DNA of 64,000 bases from Nocardia mexicana NBRC 108244 (lineage in GTDB: Bacteria > Actinomycetota > Actinomycetes > Mycobacteriales > Mycobacteriaceae): assembly GCF_001613165.1 (NCBI RefSeq), contig NZ_BDBV01000074.1, positions 51,630-115,629 of the forward strand, written 5' to 3'. The position numbers and the translations under genes were made by a program. Positions within the stretch are counted from its first letter, which is position 1; each line of letters begins with the position of its first letter. Positions 23,577 through 31,071 of the stretch are shown in pieces. Under the pieces are notes generated by a model. That model ran no database searches. It saw nothing but the letters and a program-made list of their open reading frames with translations, and was not told the origin of the DNA.

Positions 23577-24346
23577 GCACCGCTACCTTTACCTTTGCCG
23601 ATTCGAAGACCATGCTGCGCCGGAATCTGGTGCACGCCAAGCGATATCCGGGCCTGACCTTCGCCGTGGTGGTCATGCCCGTCGTCCTGCTGCTGCTGTT
23701 CAAGTTCGTCTTCGGCGGCGCGCTCGGCCAGTCCACCGGCGGCGACTACATCGACTATCTGACCCCGGGCATGATGCTGATGATCCCGGCCTATCTGGTC
23801 GCCGGAATCGCGGTGTCGGTGGCGACGGATATGACCAAGGGCATCATCAACCGGTTCCGGACCATGCCGATGAATCCCTCGTCGATCCTGACCGGCCATG
23901 TCATCGGCAATACGATCCAGGGCCTGCTCGGTGTGACCCTGATGGTCGGCGTCGCCGCCCTGGTCGGGTTCCGGCCGGACGCCAACGCGCTCGAGTGGGT
24001 GGCCGCCTTCGGCCTGATCGGCCTGATCCTGTTCGCATTCCTCTGGCTCGGCGCCGGATTCGGCATGTCCGCCTCCAGCCCCGAGGCCGCGAGCAACACA
24101 CCGACGGTGATCCTGTTCCTGCCCTTCCTGGGCAGCGGCCTGGTCCCCACCGACACCATGCCCACCGCCGTCCGCAAGTTCGCCGAATACCAGCCCTTCA
24201 CCCCCATGACCGAAACCCTCCGCGGCCTCCTCATGGGCGACCGAATCGGCGGCAACGCCCTCGGCGCCATCGCCTGGTGCCTCGGCATCCTGGTAGTCGG
24301 CTACCTCTGGTCCAGCATCCTCATGCGCCGCAAGGCCAACGCCTGA
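23573..24346 (+). CDS. Daunorubicin-resistance-type ABC exporter permease (DrrB-like)
   Basis: A 257-residue ABC-2 permease with six predicted helices, translationally coupled to the ATPase gene through ATGA. The family motifs TKGIINRFRTMPM (cytoplasmic loop) and FGMSASSPEAASN are present, and the last helices carry PFLGSGLVPTDTMP. Together with DrrA it should form a half-transporter dimer. A strong intrinsic terminator begins 16 bases after the stop, so the EXLDI-drrAB unit ends here. Confidence 0.9.
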   Translation: MSTATFTFADSKTMLRRNLVHAKRYPGLTFAVVVMPVVLLLLFKFVFGGALGQSTGGDYIDYLTPGMMLMIPAYLVAGIAVSVATDMTKGIINRFRTMPMNPSSILTGHVIGNTIQGLLGVTLMVGVAALVGFRPDANALEWVAAFGLIGLILFAFLWLGAGFGMSASSPEAASNTPTVILFLPFLGSGLVPTDTMPTAVRKFAEYQPFTPMTETLRGLLMGDRIGGNALGAIAWCLGILVVGYLWSSILMRRKANA

Positions 24347-24361
24347 CCGGCCCGAAAAGCG

Positions 24362-24396
24362 AACGCCCCGAGGCACTTCCGGTGCCTCGGGGCGTT
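24362..24396. terminator. Strong bidirectional hairpin terminator
   Basis: AACGCCCCGAGGCAC (24362-24376) and GTGCCTCGGGGCGTT (24382-24396) form a perfect 15-bp stem with a 5-nt loop between the convergent drrB and HAD genes. There is no long T-tract, as is usual in actinobacteria. Confidence 0.85.
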
Positions 24397-24445
24397 GTGC
24401 TGCGCCTTGCGAACTCACCGACGGATCTACCGCACGACCGATACG

Positions 24446-25057
24446 TCAGCGGGCGTGGTACTCCGCCAGCCACGCGGGGAATTCGGTGAGGTCGGAGAGT
24501 ACCACGTCGGCGCCCGCAGCGCGCAGTTCCTCCTCGTCGCACGGGCCGGTGGCCACCGCGACCGAGTAGGCGTCCGCCGTGCGGGCACCGAGGATGTCGC
24601 CTATGTGGTCGCCGACGTAGACCCCGGCGCCGTGCTCGCGCAGGGCAAGGCCCTTCTTCTCCGCCCACAGGTCGCCGATTACCGCGTCGGCGGGCAGGCC
24701 GAGGTGCTCGAGGTGGAGTTTGGCGTTCGGCTCGAACTTGGCGGTGACCACGACGGCCTGGCCGCCGAGGCTCTGGACGGCCTCGATCGCCTCGCGCGCC
24801 CCGGGCATCGCCACGGTGCCGGTGACGGCGTGGCCGGGATACATCTCCCGGTAGAGGGCGGTCATCGCGTCGACGTCCTCCGCCGGGAACCAGTTCGCGA
24901 GTTCGTCCTCGAGCGGCGGGCCGAGCCGGGTGACGACCAGGTCGCAGTCGATGTAGGTGCCGGTGCGCTCGGACAGCGCCCGGTAGCAGGCGGCGATGCC
25001 GGGGCGGGAGTCGATCAGGGTCATGTCCAGGTCGAAGCCGACCGTGAGCGGACCCAT
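24446..25057 (-). CDS. HAD-superfamily phosphatase
   Basis: A 203-residue HAD hydrolase of the phosphoglycolate phosphatase-like group. Motif I is GFDLDMTLID (nucleophile and acid Asp), motif II is VVVTAKFEP, motif III Lys is in WAEKKG, and motif IV is VYVGDHIGD. A helical cap is inserted after motif I. ATG 25057 overlaps the stop of the upstream SdpI-like gene (ATGA), so the two are co-translated. Substrates of such enzymes are broad and cannot be predicted. Confidence 0.87.
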   Translation of the reverse strand: MGPLTVGFDLDMTLIDSRPGIAACYRALSERTGTYIDCDLVVTRLGPPLEDELANWFPAEDVDAMTALYREMYPGHAVTGTVAMPGAREAIEAVQSLGGQAVVVTAKFEPNAKLHLEHLGLPADAVIGDLWAEKKGLALREHGAGVYVGDHIGDILGARTADAYSVAVATGPCDEEELRAAGADVVLSDLTEFPAWLAEYHAR

Positions 25058-25497
25058 CAGTTGGCGGGCTGGCAGGCGTCGCGCAGCGAGCAGGCGCCGC
25101 AGGCCTGACCGCAGCCGCCGACCTCGGGGGCGATCCCGGCGATGGCGCCCGCGGCGGCGTTGACACCCGCGCCGAGCACGAACACCGCGATCAGGGCGGC
25201 CAGCAGCGCGCCGACGATCCCGACGACGGGGCCCGCGAACAGCGCGATCACGCCACCGGCGACCAGCAGCACGCCGGCGCCGAAGGAGGTCGGCGCCGCC
25301 ACCCGGTTGGCGATGCGGAAGGTCTCGTCGGTCCGCAGCGCCTCCTCGGTGTGTACACCGACGAAGGGATTGCGGGGGAGGGAACCGGTCAGCCCGAGCA
25401 CCCCGGTGACAACGGCCACCGCCGCCAGCACGAACAGGATCAAAGCCACCACGAACACTCCGAAGACGGTACTCGCGTGCCGGTTTACCGTGTCCAC
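25057..25497 (-). CDS. SdpI-family membrane protein with C-terminal Cys cluster
   Basis: A 146-residue protein. GSLPRNPFVGVHTEEALRTDETFRIANRVA matches the SdpI/YhfL family between two hydrophobic regions, four helices in all. The C-terminus, CGQACGACSLRDACQPAN, has four Cys in 13 residues and could bind a metal or [Fe-S] centre; this tail is not part of the core family. GTG 25497 is chosen, with GAGG five bases upstream; the open frame further up is Arg/Pro-rich without a ribosome site. In Bacillus SdpI gives immunity to a killing factor, but the role here is unknown. Confidence 0.72.
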   Translation of the reverse strand: MDTVNRHASTVFGVFVVALILFVLAAVAVVTGVLGLTGSLPRNPFVGVHTEEALRTDETFRIANRVAAPTSFGAGVLLVAGGVIALFAGPVVGIVGALLAALIAVFVLGAGVNAAAGAIAGIAPEVGGCGQACGACSLRDACQPAN

Positions 25498-25623
25498 CGG
25501 GCCTCGAGCGAATGTGGTGCATCCGCCGCGAACCGGCGTCACCGGCCTGAGCGGACACAAATCGGCGATGCACAGCGGATAATGCCGCGTACACGCGAAT
25601 CGTGACTACGGAGGCCGGTTAAG

Positions 25624-25819
25624 GACCCTTTTGGCCCCGACGTGCGCACCCGTATAGGGCTTGCACGAGGTGCGGTAGCCGCCACGGGGGTTGCGAGAAC
25701 CACCGGAGGACACCAGGGAAACGCGGACTCGCCGCGGCACTGTCCCGCGGGATCGCAGGTGCGCCCGCCGATGGGCCGCAGTACCCTTTTTGGGCCCTGA
25801 CGTGCGCACGCTTTACCCT
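25624..25819 (+). promoter_or_regulatory. leuS upstream region: duplicated promoter-like element and structured leader
   Basis: The 369-bp gap 25498-25866 has no gene. ACCCTTTTGGCCCCGACG (from 25625) and ACCCTTTTTGGGCCCTGACG (from 25783), each followed by TGCGCAC, are near-identical blocks about 160 bp apart. Each holds a promoter-like pair: TTGGCC-N16-TATAGG and TTGGGC-N18-TACCCT. Both include the palindrome GTGCGCAC. The segment between them is GC-rich and can fold (GCGG/CCGC and CCGCGG stems around 25735-25755). leuS may therefore have two promoters, the upstream one giving a long leader. Confidence 0.5.
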
Positions 25820-25866
25820 GATGAGCAACGTTCACCCGGGGACATCGGCGACAAGAAGGCAGGACA

Positions 25867-28764
25867 GTGCAGGACACTCGTGTAACCGACCCAGTCGGCG
25901 CGGCGACGACCGGCGACAGCGACGTGCCCGCACACCGCTACGGCGCCGAGCAGGCCGGTCGGATCGAACGCAAATGGCAGCAGCAGTGGGAGCGGCGCGG
26001 CACGTTCTTCGCGCCCAACCCCGTGGGCCCGCTGGCGGGCGACACCCCCGCCGACAAGCTGTTCATCCAGGACATGTTCCCGTACCCGTCGGGCGCCGGG
26101 CTGCACGTCGGCCATCCGCTGGGTTATATCGCCACCGACGTGTTCGCGCGCTATCACCGTATGAACGGCCGGAATGTGCTGCACGCCTTGGGGTATGACG
26201 CCTTCGGCCTGCCCGCCGAGCAGTACGCGGTGCAGACCGGCGCGCACCCCCGGGTGACCACCGAGGCCAATATCAAGAACATGCGGCGCCAACTGGACCG
26301 GCTGGGCCTGGGCCACGACCGCCGCCGGTCGTTCGCGACCACCGACCCCGAGTTCTACAAGTGGACGCAATGGATCTTCCTGCGCATCTACAACGCCTGG
26401 TACGACACGGAATCGAACCGGGCCCGGCCGATCGCCGAGCTGGAGGCCGAATTCGATTCGGGCGCACGGGAAACCCCCCAGGGCCGTGCCTGGTCGGAGC
26501 TGAACGCGGACGAGCGCGCCGAGGCGCTGGACTCGTATCGCCTCGTGTACCTGTCGGATTCGGTGGTCAACTGGTGCCCCGGGCTGGGCACGGTGCTGTC
26601 CAACGAGGAGGTCACCGCCGAGGGCCGCAGCGAGCGCGGCAATTTCCCGGTCTTCCGGAAGCGGTTGCGGCAGTGGATGATGCGCATCACCGCCTACTCC
26701 GATCGGCTGGTCGACGACCTGGAGCTGCTGGACTGGCCGGACAATGTGAAGGCCATGCAGCGCAACTGGATCGGGCGCTCACGGGGCGCGCAGGTCACCT
26801 TCCCCGCCGACGGGGAGACCGTCGAGGTCTTCACCACGCGGCCCGACACCCTGTTCGGCGCAACGTATGTCGTGCTGGCGCCGGAACACGAGCTGGTCGA
26901 CCGCCTGACCGCCGCGCAGTGGCCGGAGGGCGTGGACCCGCGCTGGACCTTCGGCGCCGATACGCCCGCGGAAGCCGTTGCGGCCTACCGCCGGACGATC
27001 GCGGCGAAGTCGGAGCTGGAGCGGCAGGAGAACAAGGAGAAGACCGGGGTCTTCCTGGGCACGTACGCGACCAACCCGGTCGACGGCGCGCAGGTGCCGG
27101 TCTTCGCCGCCGACTACGTCCTGAGCGGCTACGGCACCGGCGCCATCATGGCGGTTCCGGGGCACGACCAGCGGGACTGGGAATTCGCGACCGCGTTCGG
27201 GCTGCCGATCGTGGAAGTCATCGCGGGCGGCGATCCCGGCCAAAAGCATGCCGGGACAGGCATTTCGGACGGGGCCCACACCGGTGACGGCACCCTGGTG
27301 AACTCCGGCTACCTGAACGGGCTCGACGTCGAGGCCGCCAAGGCGAAGGTGATCGAGCACCTGGAGGCCGACGGCCACGGCACCGGCCGGGTGCAGTACA
27401 AGCTGCGCGACTGGCTGTTCGCGCGGCAGCGGTACTGGGGGGAGCCGTTCCCGGTCGTCTACGACGAGGACGGTCGCCCGCACGGGCTGCCGGAATCCAT
27501 GCTGCCGGTGGAACTTCCGGATGTGCAGGACTTCGCGCCGGTCACCTTCGATCCCGACGACGCCGACTCCGAGCCGTCGCCGCCGCTGGCCAAGGCGACC
27601 GACTGGGTGACCGTCGAACTGGATCTGGGCGACGGCCCGAAGACCTACCGCCGCGACACCAACGTGATGCCGAACTGGGCGGGCAGCTCGTGGTACCAGC
27701 TGCGCTACGCCGATCCGACCAATGCCGAGACCTTCTGCGCCCCGGAGAACGAGCGCTACTGGCTGGGCCCCCGGCCCGAGGAGCACGGCGCCGACGATCC
27801 GGGCGGCGTGGATCTGTACGTCGGCGGCGTCGAGCACGCGGTGCTGCACCTGCTGTACTCGCGCTTCTGGCAGAAGGTGCTGTTCGACCTGGGGGACGTG
27901 TCGAGTTCGGAGCCCTATCGCCGACTGTTCAACCAGGGCTACATCCAGGCGTACGCCTACACCGACAAGCGCGGGGCCTACGTCCCTGCGGCGGAGGTCG
28001 AGGAGCGGCTGGGCAAGTTCTACTGGACCGACGAGTCGGGCGCCGAGCACGAGGTGTTCCAGGAGTACGGCAAGATCGGCAAGTCGCTGCGCAACGCCGT
28101 CTCCCCGGACGAGATGTACGACCTGTTCGGGGCGGACACCTTCCGCTTCTACGAGATGTCGATGGGCCCGCTGGACACCTCGCGGCCGTGGGCGACAAAG
28201 GATGTCGTCGGCGCGCACCGCTTCCTGCAGCGGGTGTGGCGCCTGGTCGTGGACGAGGAGACCGGCGGCCTGCGCGCCACCGACGGCGAGGCGACGGACA
28301 CCACGCTGCGCCTGCTGCACAAGACGATCGACGGCGTCCGCGCCGACTATGCCGCGCTGCGCGACAACACCGCGGGCGCCAAGCTGATCGAGCTGACCAA
28401 CCACTTGACCAAGGAGTACCCGCAGGGTGCCCCGCGCGCGGTGGTGGAGCCGCTGGTGCTGATGCTGGCCCCGATGTCCCCGCACATCGCCGAGGAGCTG
28501 TGGGAACGGCTGGGCCACACCACCGCACTGGCGCACGGCCCGTTCCCGGTCGCGGATCCCGCTCTGCTGGTGGAGGATTCGGTCGAATACCCGATCCAGG
28601 TCAACGGCAAGGTCCGCAGCCGGATCAGCGTCCCGGCCGACGCCGACCAGCAGTCCATCGAATCCGCCGCCCTGGCCGACGAGAAGCTGCTGGAGTTCCT
28701 GAACGGCAAGCAGCCCCGCAAGGTGATCGTCGTCCCCGGCCGCCTGGTCAACGTGGTCGCCTGA
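25867..28764 (+). CDS. leuS: Leucyl-tRNA synthetase
   Basis: A 965-residue class I synthetase that charges tRNA-Leu. HVGH (80-83) is the HIGH motif and KIGKS (736-740) the KMSKS motif. The CP1 editing domain is present with YGTGAIMAVPGHDQRDWEFA, so misacylated tRNA can be hydrolysed. Unusual: residues 456-465 (DPGQKHAGTG) are encoded by a complete hairpin repeat inserted in frame near the end of the editing domain. Remembered mycobacterial LeuRS sequences run directly from VIAGG-N to ISES there. The start is GTG 25867. The gene is the expected syntenic partner of yqgE and ino1. Confidence 0.97.
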   Translation: MQDTRVTDPVGAATTGDSDVPAHRYGAEQAGRIERKWQQQWERRGTFFAPNPVGPLAGDTPADKLFIQDMFPYPSGAGLHVGHPLGYIATDVFARYHRMNGRNVLHALGYDAFGLPAEQYAVQTGAHPRVTTEANIKNMRRQLDRLGLGHDRRRSFATTDPEFYKWTQWIFLRIYNAWYDTESNRARPIAELEAEFDSGARETPQGRAWSELNADERAEALDSYRLVYLSDSVVNWCPGLGTVLSNEEVTAEGRSERGNFPVFRKRLRQWMMRITAYSDRLVDDLELLDWPDNVKAMQRNWIGRSRGAQVTFPADGETVEVFTTRPDTLFGATYVVLAPEHELVDRLTAAQWPEGVDPRWTFGADTPAEAVAAYRRTIAAKSELERQENKEKTGVFLGTYATNPVDGAQVPVFAADYVLSGYGTGAIMAVPGHDQRDWEFATAFGLPIVEVIAGGDPGQKHAGTGISDGAHTGDGTLVNSGYLNGLDVEAAKAKVIEHLEADGHGTGRVQYKLRDWLFARQRYWGEPFPVVYDEDGRPHGLPESMLPVELPDVQDFAPVTFDPDDADSEPSPPLAKATDWVTVELDLGDGPKTYRRDTNVMPNWAGSSWYQLRYADPTNAETFCAPENERYWLGPRPEEHGADDPGGVDLYVGGVEHAVLHLLYSRFWQKVLFDLGDVSSSEPYRRLFNQGYIQAYAYTDKRGAYVPAAEVEERLGKFYWTDESGAEHEVFQEYGKIGKSLRNAVSPDEMYDLFGADTFRFYEMSMGPLDTSRPWATKDVVGAHRFLQRVWRLVVDEETGGLRATDGEATDTTLRLLHKTIDGVRADYAALRDNTAGAKLIELTNHLTKEYPQGAPRAVVEPLVLMLAPMSPHIAEELWERLGHTTALAHGPFPVADPALLVEDSVEYPIQVNGKVRSRISVPADADQQSIESAALADEKLLEFLNGKQPRKVIVVPGRLVNVVA
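27232..27256 (+). repeat. Hairpin-head repeat (copy c) inside leuS
   Basis: Arms TCCCGGC and GCCGGGA with loop CAAAAGCAT, identical over 25 nt to copy b, including the flanking GA and the first arm of a tail. It keeps the leuS frame open and adds nine residues relative to remembered mycobacterial sequences. Confidence 0.9.
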
Positions 28765-28845
28765 CACAGGCATCCACAGTCGCCACGCTGTGCACGCAGG
28801 AGCGCCTGTGCGTGCAGGAGGGAGCGGCGGGCTTCACAGGCTCGT

Positions 28846-28920
28846 CGCACCCGCCGCATATTCACGCACCCCCTACAGGCAGCGCTACGGGTGCGCGAAC
28901 GTGCGAGGGGTGCGGGTGCG
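28846..28920. repeat. 75-bp double-stem palindrome, family 2 (copy 2)
   Basis: Outer arms CGCACCCG (28846-28853) and CGGGTGCG (28913-28920), inner arms CGCACCC (28865-28871) and GGGTGCG (28889-28895). It lies 80 bp after leuS. The 28765-28845 stretch before it contains a weaker CACAG/CTGTG hairpin and a short repeat of GTGCRYGCAGGAG. A leuS terminator role is likely. Confidence 0.7.
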
Positions 28921-28954
28921 ATCGTGACGAGGGTCTGCGGCCGACAATGCACAG

Positions 28955-29743
28955 ATGCACTACACCCTGACGGCGGGCGCACCGGAATCTCCCGTACTGC
29001 TCCACGCGCCGCACGATTCTCGGACGATTCCCGCCGAGGTGCGGCGGCGCATCCTGCTGGACGATGCCGGGCTGACTGCCGAGTTGGACCGGATGACCGA
29101 TGCGCATACGGCGCTGATCGCGGAGCGAGCGGCCGGGCGGGCGGCGGCGCGGCCGTGGGTGTTCGCCAATCGGCTGTCTCGCCTGGTAGTGGATCCGGAG
29201 CGTTTTCCCGACGACCGGGAGGAGATGCGTGCGGTGGGCATGGGCGCGGTGTATACCCGAACATCGTCGGGGGAGCGGTTGCGCACCGACGATGCCGACC
29301 ATGAAAAATCGCTTCTGACAAGCTATTTCGAGCCGTATGCGGAAGCGATGGCGGATGCTGTGGATGCGCGTCTGGCCGCGGCTGGACGGGTCGTGATCAT
29401 CGACGTGCACTCGTATCCCACCGTGCGACTGCCGTACGAACTCCATACGGGCCCACGCCCCGAGGTATGCCTGGGCACCGACGCGAGACACACCCCACCG
29501 TGGTTGTCGGCGGTCGCGCAGCAGGCACTCTCCGCCTTCGAAATCGGCCTGAACTCGCCGTTCGCCGGAACCTATGTGCCGCTCCGGCATTACGGCACCG
29601 TCCCCGCCGTCGCCGCCCTCATGGTGGAGATACGCCGCGACCGATACATGCGCGAACACGGCGGGCCGACGCACGAAGGGTTGGGCACACTGGTACAGGC
29701 ATTGACGGCGCTGATCGATGAAACCAGCACCGCCACATGGTGA
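28955..29743 (+). CDS. N-formylglutamate amidohydrolase family protein
   Basis: A 262-residue protein of the FGase family: VLLHAPHDSRTIP with its metal-binding His and Asp, ANRLSRLVVDPERFPDD, IIDVHSYP with a further His, and ALMVEIRRDRYM. These zinc enzymes hydrolyse N-formylglutamate at the end of histidine degradation or act on related N-acyl amino acids. No other histidine-utilisation gene is near, so the substrate is open. ATG 28955 has no clear ribosome site; GACAAT seven bases upstream may be a leaderless promoter. Confidence 0.82.
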   Translation: MHYTLTAGAPESPVLLHAPHDSRTIPAEVRRRILLDDAGLTAELDRMTDAHTALIAERAAGRAAARPWVFANRLSRLVVDPERFPDDREEMRAVGMGAVYTRTSSGERLRTDDADHEKSLLTSYFEPYAEAMADAVDARLAAAGRVVIIDVHSYPTVRLPYELHTGPRPEVCLGTDARHTPPWLSAVAQQALSAFEIGLNSPFAGTYVPLRHYGTVPAVAALMVEIRRDRYMREHGGPTHEGLGTLVQALTALIDETSTATW

Positions 29744-29787
29744 TCCGGTGCCAACACGCTCAGCATCACCAGGGACAGCCTTATACA

Positions 29788-29809
29788 ACCCGCAAGGCCG
29801 AGCGCGGGT
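29788..29809. terminator. Candidate terminator hairpin between convergent genes
   Basis: ACCCGC (29788-29793) and GCGGGT (29804-29809) form a 6-bp stem with a 10-nt loop in the 204-bp gap between the convergent amidohydrolase and SDR genes. It is modest in strength. Nothing else was recognised in 29744-29947. Confidence 0.4.
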
Positions 29810-29947
29810 CTGCGCCCCCGACAGCGAAATGCGGGTCACCGCAACGGAATTCGGACAACAGCGCTAGCGGTGGTGCTCCGGTGGGCTCCCGGGACCGAGT
29901 CCAGAACGCATCCGGCGCGAACACGGCGAGGCGTCGGGACGCCGATG

Positions 29948-30649
29948 TCAGCGCGCGATCGGCCGCAGCACGATTTCGGTCGGATGGGCGTCACGCGGCG
30001 TCTCGATCGCATTGCGCACCGTGCGCGCGACCGTCTCCGGAGCGAGGAATTCGTTCGGGTCGAACTCGCGCTGCTCGCTGGCGACGATGGCGCGCTGCAT
30101 ATCCGTGGCGATACGGCCCGGATGCAGCGAGGTCACCCGTAGCTCGGGTTCCTCGAGCCGCAGCGCATCGCCGAAGGCGCGCAGGCCGAACTTGCTCGCC
30201 GCATAGACTCCCCAGTTCGCGTTCGCCCTCAAGCCCGCCCCCGAATTGATCAGCACCACATGCCCATTGGCGGAACGCAGCGCCGGGAGCAGCAACCGCG
30301 TCAGCTCGGCGACGGCGATCAGGTTGGCCTCCAGCGTCTCCCGCCACTGCTTCACCGAAGACTCTGCGACGGTACTCAATTCGGCGACGCCGGCGTTGTG
30401 CACGAGCACGTCCAGCCGGTCGATGGCGGCGGTGGCGTGCGCGACCTCGTCGTAGTCGGTGAGTTCCACCGGCCACGCCGTCGCGTCGGGCAGCTCGGCG
30501 AGCACGCCGGTCAACGACTCCGCCGAGCGGGCGCCCAGCAGCAACTTGTGCGAAGGCGCCAGTTCCCGTGCAATGGCGGCGCCGAGCCCGCGGCTCGCCC
30601 CGGTGATCAGCGCGGTCGGCCGCGCTGTGTCGGACGTGGATTCGGCCAT
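29948..30649 (-). CDS. Short-chain dehydrogenase/reductase
   Basis: A 233-residue classical SDR. TGASRGLG is the cofactor loop, LVHNAGVAEL the NNAG-like motif, INSGAG holds the catalytic Ser, and YAASK the Tyr-Lys pair. The Arg after the glycine-rich loop suggests NADPH use. ATG 30649 has TACCGT ending 7 nt upstream and no ribosome site, so a leaderless message is likely; the longer open frame is Arg-rich and unsupported. Substrate unknown. Confidence 0.86.
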   Translation of the reverse strand: MAESTSDTARPTALITGASRGLGAAIARELAPSHKLLLGARSAESLTGVLAELPDATAWPVELTDYDEVAHATAAIDRLDVLVHNAGVAELSTVAESSVKQWRETLEANLIAVAELTRLLLPALRSANGHVVLINSGAGLRANANWGVYAASKFGLRAFGDALRLEEPELRVTSLHPGRIATDMQRAIVASEQREFDPNEFLAPETVARTVRNAIETPRDAHPTEIVLRPIAR

Positions 30650-30788
30650 GCAACCCACGGTAACGGTGCTCCCGTCGCACCGGGACGCAGACCTCGCGAA
30701 ATCACGCCCGGGCGCGCTCGCCCAACCGGCCCGACACGTGTGGCCGCCCGACAGGTCGTCTCGAGTCAACCGGTCGTCGCGAGGCACA

Positions 30789-30843
30789 GGGGACCGTCAC
30801 CTGTCGCGCACGCGCGTCCCCGCGGGTCTGAACCCGCGCGGAC
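30789..30843 (+). other. Intergenic alternative-pairing hairpins
   Basis: GTCCCCGCGGGT (30816-30827) pairs with ACCCGCGCGGAC (30832-30843) around a CTGA loop with one mismatch. The same GTCCCC can instead pair with GGGGAC at 30789-30794. The two structures exclude each other, as in an attenuator. They lie about 230 nt before the glucosylglycerate hydrolase gene in the 422-bp gap 30650-31071, which otherwise shows only a possible TATCAAT promoter box near 30940. Confidence 0.35.
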
Positions 30844-31071
30844 GGTAACCCTCCGGCAGTCGCCGCCGATGCACGGGATGGCCCTCCGTCAGCGCTCGGT
30901 CACCGCCGGGTGGCGATCACGGTGCGGCCGGGTGTATCAATCTCGGCAACCGATTCACGAACCGAGGCGAAGAGTGTGAGAACTGCCGAACAGCAGCCGG
31001 CACCGCACCGGCCCGAGGGTGGGGAACCCGCGCAGCGCGCGTACCTGAAGGTGACGTCGCAGAATAGGGGG

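Noticed and set aside
25650..25790. T-box or cobalamin riboswitch upstream of leuS
   Set aside because: No T-box TGGN bulge or stem I motifs were found, and the cobalamin-like GGGAA...GCACTG...CCCGC string lacks the conserved B12 box; only kept as a finding about a folded leader.
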